Source of the DNA: Verrucomicrobiaceae bacterium
GTDB lineage: Bacteria; Verrucomicrobiota; Verrucomicrobiia; Verrucomicrobiales; Akkermansiaceae
DNA length: 64,000 nt
Assembly (NCBI GenBank): GCA_027486655.1
Contig: JAIXOR010000016.1
Location: 152,602 to 216,601 of the forward strand
Reading direction: 5' to 3'
The position numbers and the translations under genes are program-made. The first letter of the stretch is position 1. Every line of letters starts with the position of its first letter. Under the pieces are notes generated by a model. The model was not told the origin of the DNA and did not search any database. It saw only the letters and a program-made list of their open reading frames with translations. Below are positions 37,353 to 47,060 of the stretch, one piece after another.

Positions 37353-37886
37353 ATGAAACTCCAACCATTCCGCTGCCGTACCCCCTATCTTGTATGCCTT
37401 CTCGGTAGCCTATCCCTTAGCTCGCCGCCAGTCTTCTCGGAGGAAGTTCGCACGGGAGAGCCGGAGGCTGTCGTCGCAAACCAGACTCAGCAATCGATGA
37501 GTGATCAAGAAGCTGTCCAAGCCATGGATGCAGCCAAGGAGGAAATCGAAGAGAGACTCGATATCACGGCTCCCTTGGAGCTCGATCTTCAAAATGGGGT
37601 TGATCCTGTCATCGTCGCGGCAGAAGAAGGGATGATCGTCGAGGCGACAATCGAGCAAGTTGAAGCAGCTCTGGCTGCTGCGGCGGCCACTCCAGAGCCA
37701 GAGGATGATATCGAGGCGATTATCTTGAAATGCCGGGGTTCTTACCGCTTCTTCCTCGATCCTTCCACTGTTCCCACTCCGGAGCCGCCTGAAGGCGAGC
37801 CGGATGCCGAAGTGGTCGAGCCTACCGCAGGTGACACGCAACCTGTTGATCCTTCGTCGCCCTCTGAAGAGTCATCCGAACCTTGA
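37353..37886 (+). CDS. small acidic secreted protein of unknown function
   Basis: 177 residues. The open frame begins at 37251, but ATG 37353 starts a signal peptide (LVCLLGSLSLSSPPVFS). The mature part is strongly acidic and Ala/Glu/Pro-rich: a helical stretch (SDQEAVQAMDAAKEEIEERL), an IEQVEAALAAAAATPEPEDD segment, and a low-complexity Pro/Glu/Ser tail ending PSEESSEP. One central piece, IEAIILKCRGSYRFFLDPS, is better conserved in appearance. No family recognised. It lies upstream of the YadA-head-like gene and the giant Rhs gene on the same strand and may belong to that locus. Confidence 0.6.
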   Translation: MKLQPFRCRTPYLVCLLGSLSLSSPPVFSEEVRTGEPEAVVANQTQQSMSDQEAVQAMDAAKEEIEERLDITAPLELDLQNGVDPVIVAAEEGMIVEATIEQVEAALAAAAATPEPEDDIEAIILKCRGSYRFFLDPSTVPTPEPPEGEPDAEVVEPTAGDTQPVDPSSPSEESSEP

Positions 37887-37940
37887 TGTCTTTCAAGTTC
37901 ACAACTCGTTAAAAAACAATTCAATACATTGAATCGCTCT

Positions 37941-38735
37941 ATGAAAAAAAGCTCTCTGTTCCAAGGGTCTTCGTGGTTGACTCTACCGGCCACACTGGTC
38001 TGTGTCTTCGCACTTACCTCGGCAAGCCCACCGTTTTCCGATACTGCAATTACCAACAGCTCATCCGTGGTTGTTGTAGGAAGCAATACACTCACAACCG
38101 ATGGAAAACCATTCCGCGGTGTCATCGCTGGACAAGGAAATGCCGCGGCCAGTGACACAAGCTACTCGGCTATCGTTGGCAATGCAAACGTCAGCCGTTC
38201 AAGATCTTCGCTTACCGTGGGGAATGACAATCGAATGGTGACTACAAGTAGTGTGGTGCCAACAAGTGATTTCGTAACCAACTCAGCGGTCGTTGGCACA
38301 GGGAATATCTTGAAAGCAACCTCGACTTCTTCGGTGGTGATCGGCAAGACGAACACGGCACAAGTCGATAGTTCCTTGATTGCTGGTAAAGGGAACGACG
38401 TCGAAGGTCCCTCGGCTGATGCCGAGCTTAGCTTCAATTCCGCTGCAATCGGATTCCAAAATGTCGTCGTTTCTACAACCGGATGGGCCATAGGAGAAAG
38501 TAACACGGTGAGTGCAAATCGCGGGGCGGCCATCGGTATCGGGGGATTGGCTGATAAGAATGACGCCGTCGTCATTGGGAAGTTCAATCGGTCTGTCGTG
38601 GCTGGAGATGCGCTTACGGTTGGGGCTGGAACATCGGCTACAAATCGTGTCACCGCTTTGCGTGTCACAGCTGACGGAACGGTTGTGCTGGGAAAGGCTC
38701 AGGGAGATATCTCCATGGGCTCCTATGCCTACTGA
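37941..38735 (+). CDS. secreted repeat protein resembling trimeric-autotransporter (YadA-like) heads
   Basis: 264 residues. ATG 37941 begins a signal peptide (ending ALTSASPPFS). The rest is about ten short repeats of the form 'S.SAVVGxxNxV' (IVGNANV, TVGNDNRM, VVGTGNIL, VIGKTNTA, IAGKGNDV, AIGFQNVV, AIGESNTV, AIGIGGLA, VIGKFNRS, TVGAGTSA). Their 'AIGxxN' spacing matches left-handed beta-roll heads of YadA/Hia-type adhesins. The usual trimeric stalk and C-terminal membrane anchor are absent; the protein ends TADGTVVLGKAQGD...GSYAY. It may be a secreted head-only adhesin or a partner of the Rhs protein encoded 66 bp downstream. Confidence 0.6.
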   Translation: MKKSSLFQGSSWLTLPATLVCVFALTSASPPFSDTAITNSSSVVVVGSNTLTTDGKPFRGVIAGQGNAAASDTSYSAIVGNANVSRSRSSLTVGNDNRMVTTSSVVPTSDFVTNSAVVGTGNILKATSTSSVVIGKTNTAQVDSSLIAGKGNDVEGPSADAELSFNSAAIGFQNVVVSTTGWAIGESNTVSANRGAAIGIGGLADKNDAVVIGKFNRSVVAGDALTVGAGTSATNRVTALRVTADGTVVLGKAQGDISMGSYAY

Positions 38736-38801
38736 GATTCTGAGTCAGATGTCCATACGATAATCTGAACTGCCTGCGAAAGTATTCCCTCCCTTCCCTG
38801 T

Positions 38802-41800
38802 ATGTCCTCCAATCCGCCGCTTTTTGCGGCTCTTCGCATCCCCTGCGCCATCATCGCGTGCCTTGTTGCCTCCTCGGCGTCTCAGGCGCAACAAGAGATG
38901 CCACTCTATGTACCCACTCCTGCATGGTGGACGGCAGGCACCAATCCACCGGTTTCCGGAACCGACAATCCTTTGGCCGTGGCGAATGTTGGGCAGTTGA
39001 AGAACATGGCCTTCCACGCACTCAAGGCGGTTCGAGCCGATCACCCGGCCTTGGCAAACCGGATTGAAGCCAGGCTGGTGGGGCCCGGCAAACCGATCCG
39101 GAGTTGGGATCCGGTTGATTCGAATCGATTGGAAGCCTACTCCGTCGTTGCCATGGGCCAACTGAAGGCCGTGGCGGCTCCCTTCTATGAGGTGTTTCAA
39201 GAAACCCACCCCCAGTGGCTGGCGACACGGACGGGGCATCCTGAAGATAGGAACAGCCCTTATCCGTGGTCGCGCAAAACGGGTGACGACTCAAATTACT
39301 CTTTTGCGACGGTAGGGCAGGTTAAGCATGCCTTTCGGATTGATTTCTCCTCACTCAAGGATCAGGACGCAGACGGCTTGTCGGACGCTTGGGAGATGAG
39401 TCACTTCTCGACGCTTGCGACGACCCCGGATGGGGATCAGGACAACGATGGGTTGAGCAATGCGGATGAATATCGTCTTGGATGGTCGCCCACGGTTTCC
39501 AATAGCAATGATGCAAGCAGAGACCTGCTGATCAATGGTGATTTCTCTCAGCCCGACATCCAAGATGGGGGGAAAATGCCAAAGGGGGATGCTCCCCTGA
39601 CTTGGAACTACTGGGCAGGAATTCCCGGTTGGTCGGCGATGAACGGGGATAATGTCGAGATCCAGAACATCAGCCCGGTCTGGCCCGGAAATCCCTATGT
39701 CGAACTCAATGCGCACCCGGATTCCGATGAATCGCAATCAAGTTCGATTATTCATTTTGGTATTGAGCAAGCCGTTTTCACCAAAAAGGGTCAAAGATAC
39801 GACCTCTACTTTGATTGTCGCCCAAGAACGGACAGCCCGGAAAGGCTTCCCATCCAGGACAACGCGTTCGATGTCATGGTGAACGACACGGTGGTCAAAT
39901 CGTTGAAATTTGGCGTAAGTCAGAAGGAAACCGGAAGTGGAGAAGCGGTCTGGACGAGCCATGTGGTCAGTTTCGTGGCAAAGGAAAAGGTATCATTCAT
40001 CCGCTTCTTTCCGACTGCGAGTCTGCTCACACTAGGACCGTTCCTGGACAATGTCCGCCTCACCGTTGCCAATGACTCCGTCCCGCCGCAGGTCCCCTCC
40101 TTTGATGAGGCGAGCGGCATGCGCTTCCGCCGCCTCGGGATTGATGGCTCATTGATTTCGGCACGCAAGGAACAGGAAAAAAGTGAGTCGGACGAGTCCA
40201 ACGAGGAAACGTATGTGGATTCCCTCACCCGCCAGCTGAGGCACGATACCTCCGATGTTTACGTCCCTCTTCCAGGGGGGGAGCTTTCACTCTCGGTCAA
40301 GCGCTCCAATGCACCGGAAATGTGGTCCACCAACGACAAAGGGGCCGCGGGAGAAAATCCGTCCCACCATATCAGGGTGGATCGACCGTTCGGAATGGGT
40401 TGGAGCAGCAGCATTGCGCCCTACCTCAAGCTGGAAAGCTACACATTCAGTGCGGCACCCGGCGGGGCCTCTCCTCCTGCTGCCACACCCACCTCCACGC
40501 TCACGGCAATCGATCAGAATGGCGCTTCCTTCAAATTCTATCGCTATCACACCTTCACGGAGAATATCGCGGACCTGCCCGCAAACACCGATCCGGAATC
40601 TCTTGCCGATCGAGGGGAAGTCCCCGTGATCTTCCTTCCGGCTCCTTCCAATCGCTCGGAAATCAGCTCGACCTTCAACAAACTCAAACGAGTGACCGAG
40701 CCAGATCCCATGGATTCCAATAAATCCATTCCCTATTTCACACTCACGCAAAAGTTCGGAACGGTAGTTCGCTACGAAGTGACTCCCGTTGCCAAAATCG
40801 ATGTCAAGTTGGATACCGAAGGGAAAAACATTAAACATGTGTATTACTACCGTGCCGTATCAGCGACGGATCGGTTTGGGAACGTACTGTCCTACAAGTT
40901 TGGAAAGTCTGGAACGGTCATCCCGACTGAAATCAGTGCCCTTAATGAGGGTTCCGAGACGGCAAAACGGCAGATTATCATCACCCTCGATCAGGGGAAT
41001 CAAGTCACTCGGATCTCAGACCCGAAAGGAAATCTGTTCACGTATCAGTACGAAACCGGAGCCTTCGGATTGCCTGTGCTGAAGACGGTGGAATCTCCCG
41101 TAGGCGCAATCACCAAGTATGAATACAAACCGTTCACGGCCGATGATGACGCGCCGCGTTCTTCCTCGGACGCTTCTCAGGCGGCGGTCCAGTTCCACCA
41201 GTTGCTTCTTGGATCCATCACTTCCAATGTCGGCAAATACATGGCTCCGGACGGAACCCTCAAGCCCATTCATGAGTCGGCGCGAAGGTTTGTGGAGTTC
41301 AGGTATCGTCTCGACCGTTCGGTGGTTTCCCCGGTGGTGGTTTCAAACGTGGTCAAGAACCCGCAGACGGGCATTGACGAGACGGTTCATCAGGTCCGCT
41401 ACCATGTGGCTTCCAGTTCCCGACCCAGGGTCGTAAGTTCCATCGAGTGTCTGGAAAACAAAGACGGATCCAAACGAATCACGGAGTTCTCTCCAGGAAA
41501 CGAGGACTTGGGGACGGGTAATTGGAGTGCCACCGAGTTGCAAAACCTCATCACCGCGCTGCCTTCTGGAAAGATCGCTCCGCTGTGGCTCCGTTTCGAT
41601 TGTGATGCCGTTACCGGCCAGGTCACCAAGATCCGCTTCCAAGGGACCCGTGTGCTCCGGGTGAAGGACGGTGAGGACACGGTGAGGACGTACACCTACT
41701 CGTCGCCGGATCTCGTCGATGGTTCTGAGCTGGAGAAACTCATGGACCGCAAGAGTGGCTCCCGCGCCGCCTTTGCCATTGCCCTCTGGAAGAAGTGTGA

Positions 41801-44800
41801 CGTCACCCATCCTGCCGTCGGGGACTCTGCGCCGGTCAGCGAGTCGGTGATCTTCAAGGCAAATGCGGGACTGGCGGATGAGACGGTGGTCGATTACAGC
41901 GGTAACGTGACCACGTATCGTTATGGGGATGCCTATTCCATCCTCTCGGCGATGAACGAGTGGTTTGGAAATCCTTCCGAGGAGACTGCCAAGCAGAAAG
42001 CTGCAAAGGCCTGGATCGAAAACAGTCCTGCATTCTCAGGTTTCCACTCGGACCCGACCGCTGAAATTCGCCATCTGAACGGCTCCGGTGAGGTGGCTGA
42101 GACGCTTTACTCCTATGCACCGAAGATGCGCGTGATGAAATCCATCCGGGACCCCGAGGGCCGGACTACGACCTATGAGATTCAGCCCGGGACCGGCAAT
42201 CGATTGTCGGAGACCGTCGAGTCGCCCGTTTTGAACACGGTCATTCGCAAGGTGTCCTACGAATATGCGGACACTCGCTTCAAGGGCTTCATCACCAAGA
42301 CCACCGTTTCTGGAGTGCGCAAGGCATCCCACAATGATGGTGCCTTTTACGATCATGTGACCACTCATGAACCGGACGAGTTTGGTAATCTGCAAAGCGA
42401 TATCGTTTTCATGGGCTCTGGAAAGGAGGGGCTGAAGACGAGCCATTCCTACGATAAAAACGGAAACCGCACCAGCACCACGGACGCCCTCAATAACACT
42501 ACGATCTTCACCTACGATGGTGCAAATCGTCTGATTCAAACGACACTGCCGCCTGCCAGGCAGGGAGTGGGAGATGATTTGCCTGCCGGAGTTTCCTCGA
42601 TCGGCTATGACGCTTGCGGCAAGGCCATCTGGCGCAAGGACGCCCTTGGGACTTACTCGGCCACAGGTCACGACAATCTTGGCCGCCCGGTTCTGGAGAT
42701 CCAGATGATGGATGTCTCCCTGCCGAGCTTCACTCCTGATCTGCAGCCGGAGATCGTTGCTACTCCTTCCCAGATCGTGACCAGAAAGGCATACAATCGC
42801 CTTGGATCTGTGGTCCGCAGCATGGATGCCAATGGGGTGGAAACACGCACCACCTACGATGTTCTCCAACGCCCTACGACGGTGACTCTCGATCCCACCG
42901 GCCTGGCCTACAAGACGTCCTTTTTCTACAACGGGCCCAACTCCGGGGGCAGCGCGTTCGCGTCATCCTCGTTCAAGCCCACTCGCAAGGTGGATCCGCG
43001 TGGCTTCGAAACGGTGGTCCAATACGATGCGTTCTACCGCCCGGTAAAGACGTGGACCCAGTATGGAGTCGCTGCCGATGGGACCACCCCTACGGCGAAG
43101 TATGCCTACTCGGAGAATCAATACGATCTCGTAGGGAACCTCACAGCCACCAAGGTCTTCCGCAGTCCGAGCTCCAGCAACACCGTGGCGGCAAGCGGCA
43201 CCCCGCTGACGACAACGACGGAGTATGACAGCCTCAATCGCCCCAAGAAAGTGACGGAGGGCTTGGGATCCGGCATGGAACGGGTGACGGAAACGGACTA
43301 CACCGCCATGGGGTCCTTCCGGACTACCGTCACCGAAGGGGGAATGGTGAGGATCACGGAGACCGACCATGACTTGGCAGGACGTGCGGTTAGGGTCTGG
43401 TCGCCAGATCCGGAGACGGGACGGATCGTCCGCACGTCTCCATACTCACCTTTGGACGGGTCACCCCGTGTGGAGAACTTCTATGATGCCAACGGGAACA
43501 TTGTTTTCGTTTGGAATGCGGTCAATAGCGAGACAGGAACCACCTATAATAGCAGGAATTTTCCGATTCAAGTGTGGAAAAAACTCGATGATGTTATCCA
43601 TCAATGGGCCAGCTTTACCTATGATCAGAACGGAAACAAGATTGCAACGAAAGACGCCATGGGGCGTGAGACCCGGATGAGCTACGACAAGGCGAACCGT
43701 CTTGTTTTGACCAAAACACCCGTCGTTCCGATTTACGGGAAGGCTTCCGCGTCCCTCAAGACTTCCCTTGATTTGGATGCCAACGGGAATGTGATCAAAC
43801 AGACGGATGGCGCTGGAAACTCGGTGATCAATCAGTTTGATGCTGCCAACCGTCTGATCAATTCCGTTTCCAATTCGGCCTCCGGTGATCCCGCCGATCC
43901 TGCTGTTTCTCCGCCCAAGACGTATGACATCATCGTTACCCGGCAGTACGACGCTTCGGGGTATCTTTCCAAGGTGATCGATGGCATGAACCAGGTAACC
44001 TCCTTTGCGCATGACGGTATGGGGCGGAAGCTGCACACACTTTGGGATAGTGATGGAGGTCGGGCGAAGAAGGACGAAATCACGGACTATGATGCATTGC
44101 TTGCGCTCCAGGTGACAGACGCAAGCGGCCAGGTGGTCAGGAACCACTACGACTCAAGAAATAGGCTCGTGGGTCAGGAATGTGTGGGGAACGCAAGTCA
44201 CAGTCGCACCCTCGTGCTGGATTCCGTGGGGAGGATTTCCAAGGTTTTGCATGGTGGGCACAACCTTTCTTCCAGTATGGCCGTGGGCTCGGATCGGCGC
44301 AATGTAAGCCATGAATACGATCTGTTGGATCGTGTGACCAATGAGTTCTCCGCGGGATCCAGTCATGCATCCCGCTACGACAAGGCAGGAAATCAAACGA
44401 GAATCATTTACGCCACCGGTCGTAAGCTCATTAAGGAGTATGATGCTTTGGGCCGGCTGATCTCCATCAAGGATGTTGAACCTCCAGTAGGTGAAAACAC
44501 CTTTTCATATCTTACGACATTCTATGAGTATGACAGAAATGACAATGTCATTCTTCTGAAGTATGACTATGGTTTCAGGAATAGCACCGTCACGTCACGG
44601 TATGATGAACTCAATCGGAAGATCTACCAGGAAATCAAGCACAATTCAACAGGTGATCCTGAGAACTTGGGAGTCACGGAGTATCGCTACGATGCGGCAT
44701 CCAACCTGGTGTGGATGAAGGAGGGGGCGCTTTCCAAAAAGAGTATCATTCAGCAACAACTCACGGATGTGAGTGTTTTCCCTGAACGCATTACGGTCAA

Positions 44801-46466
44801 TACCTACGATAATGTTTATCGACTTGAAAAAGAGTCTTTCACGAATGGAGTCGGAACTTCGGCAAAGTCCAGTAGCAACAGCTATAAATACGACAAGGCA
44901 AACAATCGCATCGAGTGGATTCATGAAGGCGAGGATCAGAAGGTGTCCACATCCACTTACGTCTACGGAAGTGCGACAAATGGACTGATGTCCAACCAGC
45001 TCGCTTCCATGACAGGACCTGTTGGACAAGGACTCTCTCCGAGAACCGTTACCTATCAATACGATGCCAATGGAAGCAGGATTGGTCGTTCAGTGGTGAC
45101 AGGCTCCGGGGCCAGTCAACAGGATAGCTATGCGTGGACGCCCTGGAAGCGTCTGAAGAGCATGGTGAACAACAGCGGTCTGGGCGGTAGCCAGGGTACG
45201 TATGCGTTTGAGTATGATCACCGCTCACGGCGGGTGTGGCGGGATGAATCCGGGGCGGGGGGGCAGGCCAGTGTCTGCTCCTACAGCGGCGGCACGAGCG
45301 TGCTGGAGCAGGTGGGCGGGGAGCTGGCCGTGGAATACATCCGCGGTCTGGATGCGGGAGGCGGTGTGGGCGGAATGCTCTACAGCAAGCGCGACCGTAG
45401 CCATAGCATCTCGTTCTACAATGCGCGGGGGGATGTGGTGGCTTGCAGCAGTAACTATGGTTCGCTTTCTTACGCGGCACGCTACGAGGGCTTTGGCAAA
45501 CGCAGCCAGGAACACGGCTCGAACCTGAACCCGCAGCGAGGGAACACCAAGGAAGAAGACCGCTCCGGCCTGCTCAACGAGGGCCACCGCTACCGTGACC
45601 TGGAAACGGGCATGTTCATCTCCCGAGACCCCGCCGGCTTCGTGGACGGGCCGAATGTTTACACGTATGTGAGGCAGAATCCGTGGACGGCGTTTGATCC
45701 GGAGGGGTTGGCGACGACATTCCAGGATGCGGATACCTCGTCAAGCTCCACAGTGTTGGACGAATACCCCGTGTTGAATCGCTCGAACGTGAGTGCTTCG
45801 GATCCACGGAGTCATGTTCCCAAGCCGATGGAGTGTTACGGCAACGAGCATTCAAATTCGGTGATGTTTCATTCGTCTGCCCGCCAGACTTACGAAGGAG
45901 TTCAGGTGGAGGATCCGAACTTCCCCACGTGCTGCGGGATGGGTTTCGTTACGGGTGGCGATGGTAGTTATGATTTTGCCTCGAACACGACGGTTTTTGA
46001 TTATCAACAAGTCGATGACCGGGGAATCCGGGATTTCAGCGAAGACGCATTCACGATTTCCGGACTTCCAAGTCTCGCAACCGGTTTGGGACGTCTTTCT
46101 CTCTACGGTCTGGAAAGAGCTGCGTCTAGGTTTTCGGCCGCAAAGACGACACCTACGTTCAGCGGCACTTCGAAACCTTGGACGAAAGGAGCTACGCCAA
46201 ACTCGATCTACACGCATATTGACCCAAAAACTGGAAGAGCTGTCCAGAATGCCATTTACGATGATGCCGGAGATGTTGTTGGGCATTTAGATTTTAAAAA
46301 TCACGGTCCAGGCGCCCCATCCGGGCACGGGCATAGGTTTCCGCAGCCGGGCAATCCTGCTTCCGGCCATGGTGCAGGAAAGCCTCATATTCCCGGCGCT
46401 CAATTACCGCCAGAGTGGAGCACTCTGCCACCCGGCGTTCAACCACACACTCCATTTGGGCAATAA
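38802..46466 (+). CDS. giant secreted Rhs-repeat protein with polymorphic toxin tip
   Basis: 2554 residues. Signal peptide 1-29 (SASQA|Q). The next 150 residues contain three 'VGQLK'-type motifs (near 63, 118 and 171), then two acidic DxDxDG loops (DQDADGLSDAWE, DQDNDGLSNADE), a beta-sandwich, and from about 600 YD/RHS repeats of the xxYDxxGNxxxxxD type. The conserved core ends at about residue 2300 (LLNEGHRYRDLETGMFISRDP...NPWTAFDPEGL). The 254-residue tip has no similarity to the other Rhs tip here. Its end contains VGHLDFKNHG and GHGHRF (His2495, His2509, His2511), which look like nuclease-type active-site residues. No VgrG, PAAR or TcdB partner is present, so Sec export is likely. Confidence 0.85.
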   Translation: MSSNPPLFAALRIPCAIIACLVASSASQAQQEMPLYVPTPAWWTAGTNPPVSGTDNPLAVANVGQLKNMAFHALKAVRADHPALANRIEARLVGPGKPIRSWDPVDSNRLEAYSVVAMGQLKAVAAPFYEVFQETHPQWLATRTGHPEDRNSPYPWSRKTGDDSNYSFATVGQVKHAFRIDFSSLKDQDADGLSDAWEMSHFSTLATTPDGDQDNDGLSNADEYRLGWSPTVSNSNDASRDLLINGDFSQPDIQDGGKMPKGDAPLTWNYWAGIPGWSAMNGDNVEIQNISPVWPGNPYVELNAHPDSDESQSSSIIHFGIEQAVFTKKGQRYDLYFDCRPRTDSPERLPIQDNAFDVMVNDTVVKSLKFGVSQKETGSGEAVWTSHVVSFVAKEKVSFIRFFPTASLLTLGPFLDNVRLTVANDSVPPQVPSFDEASGMRFRRLGIDGSLISARKEQEKSESDESNEETYVDSLTRQLRHDTSDVYVPLPGGELSLSVKRSNAPEMWSTNDKGAAGENPSHHIRVDRPFGMGWSSSIAPYLKLESYTFSAAPGGASPPAATPTSTLTAIDQNGASFKFYRYHTFTENIADLPANTDPESLADRGEVPVIFLPAPSNRSEISSTFNKLKRVTEPDPMDSNKSIPYFTLTQKFGTVVRYEVTPVAKIDVKLDTEGKNIKHVYYYRAVSATDRFGNVLSYKFGKSGTVIPTEISALNEGSETAKRQIIITLDQGNQVTRISDPKGNLFTYQYETGAFGLPVLKTVESPVGAITKYEYKPFTADDDAPRSSSDASQAAVQFHQLLLGSITSNVGKYMAPDGTLKPIHESARRFVEFRYRLDRSVVSPVVVSNVVKNPQTGIDETVHQVRYHVASSSRPRVVSSIECLENKDGSKRITEFSPGNEDLGTGNWSATELQNLITALPSGKIAPLWLRFDCDAVTGQVTKIRFQGTRVLRVKDGEDTVRTYTYSSPDLVDGSELEKLMDRKSGSRAAFAIALWKKCDVTHPAVGDSAPVSESVIFKANAGLADETVVDYSGNVTTYRYGDAYSILSAMNEWFGNPSEETAKQKAAKAWIENSPAFSGFHSDPTAEIRHLNGSGEVAETLYSYAPKMRVMKSIRDPEGRTTTYEIQPGTGNRLSETVESPVLNTVIRKVSYEYADTRFKGFITKTTVSGVRKASHNDGAFYDHVTTHEPDEFGNLQSDIVFMGSGKEGLKTSHSYDKNGNRTSTTDALNNTTIFTYDGANRLIQTTLPPARQGVGDDLPAGVSSIGYDACGKAIWRKDALGTYSATGHDNLGRPVLEIQMMDVSLPSFTPDLQPEIVATPSQIVTRKAYNRLGSVVRSMDANGVETRTTYDVLQRPTTVTLDPTGLAYKTSFFYNGPNSGGSAFASSSFKPTRKVDPRGFETVVQYDAFYRPVKTWTQYGVAADGTTPTAKYAYSENQYDLVGNLTATKVFRSPSSSNTVAASGTPLTTTTEYDSLNRPKKVTEGLGSGMERVTETDYTAMGSFRTTVTEGGMVRITETDHDLAGRAVRVWSPDPETGRIVRTSPYSPLDGSPRVENFYDANGNIVFVWNAVNSETGTTYNSRNFPIQVWKKLDDVIHQWASFTYDQNGNKIATKDAMGRETRMSYDKANRLVLTKTPVVPIYGKASASLKTSLDLDANGNVIKQTDGAGNSVINQFDAANRLINSVSNSASGDPADPAVSPPKTYDIIVTRQYDASGYLSKVIDGMNQVTSFAHDGMGRKLHTLWDSDGGRAKKDEITDYDALLALQVTDASGQVVRNHYDSRNRLVGQECVGNASHSRTLVLDSVGRISKVLHGGHNLSSSMAVGSDRRNVSHEYDLLDRVTNEFSAGSSHASRYDKAGNQTRIIYATGRKLIKEYDALGRLISIKDVEPPVGENTFSYLTTFYEYDRNDNVILLKYDYGFRNSTVTSRYDELNRKIYQEIKHNSTGDPENLGVTEYRYDAASNLVWMKEGALSKKSIIQQQLTDVSVFPERITVNTYDNVYRLEKESFTNGVGTSAKSSSNSYKYDKANNRIEWIHEGEDQKVSTSTYVYGSATNGLMSNQLASMTGPVGQGLSPRTVTYQYDANGSRIGRSVVTGSGASQQDSYAWTPWKRLKSMVNNSGLGGSQGTYAFEYDHRSRRVWRDESGAGGQASVCSYSGGTSVLEQVGGELAVEYIRGLDAGGGVGGMLYSKRDRSHSISFYNARGDVVACSSNYGSLSYAARYEGFGKRSQEHGSNLNPQRGNTKEEDRSGLLNEGHRYRDLETGMFISRDPAGFVDGPNVYTYVRQNPWTAFDPEGLATTFQDADTSSSSTVLDEYPVLNRSNVSASDPRSHVPKPMECYGNEHSNSVMFHSSARQTYEGVQVEDPNFPTCCGMGFVTGGDGSYDFASNTTVFDYQQVDDRGIRDFSEDAFTISGLPSLATGLGRLSLYGLERAASRFSAAKTTPTFSGTSKPWTKGATPNSIYTHIDPKTGRAVQNAIYDDAGDVVGHLDFKNHGPGAPSGHGHRFPQPGNPASGHGAGKPHIPGAQLPPEWSTLPPGVQPHTPFGQ
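45243..45700 (+). repeat. Rhs core segment, copy in the full-length gene
   Basis: This part aligns without net gaps to 48073-48530 (constant offset 2830). Two blocks are identical: 45243-45309 with 48073-48139 (67 bp), and 45565-45682 with 48395-48512 (118 bp). After one mismatch the identity resumes to 45700/48530 and is then lost abruptly at the toxin-tip junction. This is homology through which tips can be exchanged. Confidence 0.9.
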
Positions 46467-46858
46467 TGAAACTTTTACAGCTAGAAGAACTTAATTCGTG
46501 GAATGACAGATTCGTATCATTCAACGACGCAGTGCTTAAAAGCTGGGCGGTGAAATTTGCACTGATTGCGCCAGTTTTAGAAGCAGTAATTGAAACCCAA
46601 GATCAGGAGAGTTCATCAGGCTGGAGTCTTGTGACAATTCGTCTGACAGGGGTATCTAGCCTGAAGTTTTGCGATGGGCCGAAAGCGAGCTACCAGGTCT
46701 TGTCCAACGGCCTCCATACTGTGTTCGATGCTGGCTGCGTGGGTCTCGAATTTGGTGACTCAATCGATACTCCAGAATCGCTCGCAGAATTGATGGCCTC
46801 ACCATGCCACGTTTTGGCAGAGACGCTGGAGTGGGAGGCGAAATCCGTTCCGCAGTAA
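46466..46858 (+). CDS. probable immunity protein for the Rhs tip
   Basis: A 130-residue cytoplasmic-looking protein. Its ATG shares one base with the Rhs stop codon (TAATG), so translation is coupled to the toxin. That position and size are those of Rhs immunity genes. It contains SSSGWSLVTIRLTGVSS and CVGLEFGDSIDTPESL, a pattern of beta strands seen in several small immunity families, but I cannot name one. Composition is AT-richer than the genome core. Function is inferred from position. Confidence 0.7.
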   Translation: MKLLQLEELNSWNDRFVSFNDAVLKSWAVKFALIAPVLEAVIETQDQESSSGWSLVTIRLTGVSSLKFCDGPKASYQVLSNGLHTVFDAGCVGLEFGDSIDTPESLAELMASPCHVLAETLEWEAKSVPQ

Positions 46859-46862
46859 CAAC

Positions 46863-47057
46863 TGAACTGTACACGCCAACCAATGGCATTGGCCGTGCCA
46901 ATCCATTGTAGATAAAATCGGAACACCTTCTCGGCGATTGAACACTTGAGTTTCGGGGCCGTCCTATGGCCTTCGAGCGAATCGCGCTTTCACACTGGAT
47001 TTGCTTCTCTGGCAGGTCGGCACCCTATTTTGAAAGCAAAGATCGCCTACGTCTCAC
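46863..47057 (+). repeat. cassette-flanking direct repeat, copy 1 (195 bp, short form)
   Basis: It starts TGAACTGTACACGCC five bases after the first immunity gene. It lacks the last 50 bp of the longer copies and is followed almost directly by copy 2. An imperfect palindrome (CAATGGCATTGG / CCAATCCATTG, about 46881-46908) lies near its left end. Confidence 0.9.
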
Positions 47058-47060
47058 AAC

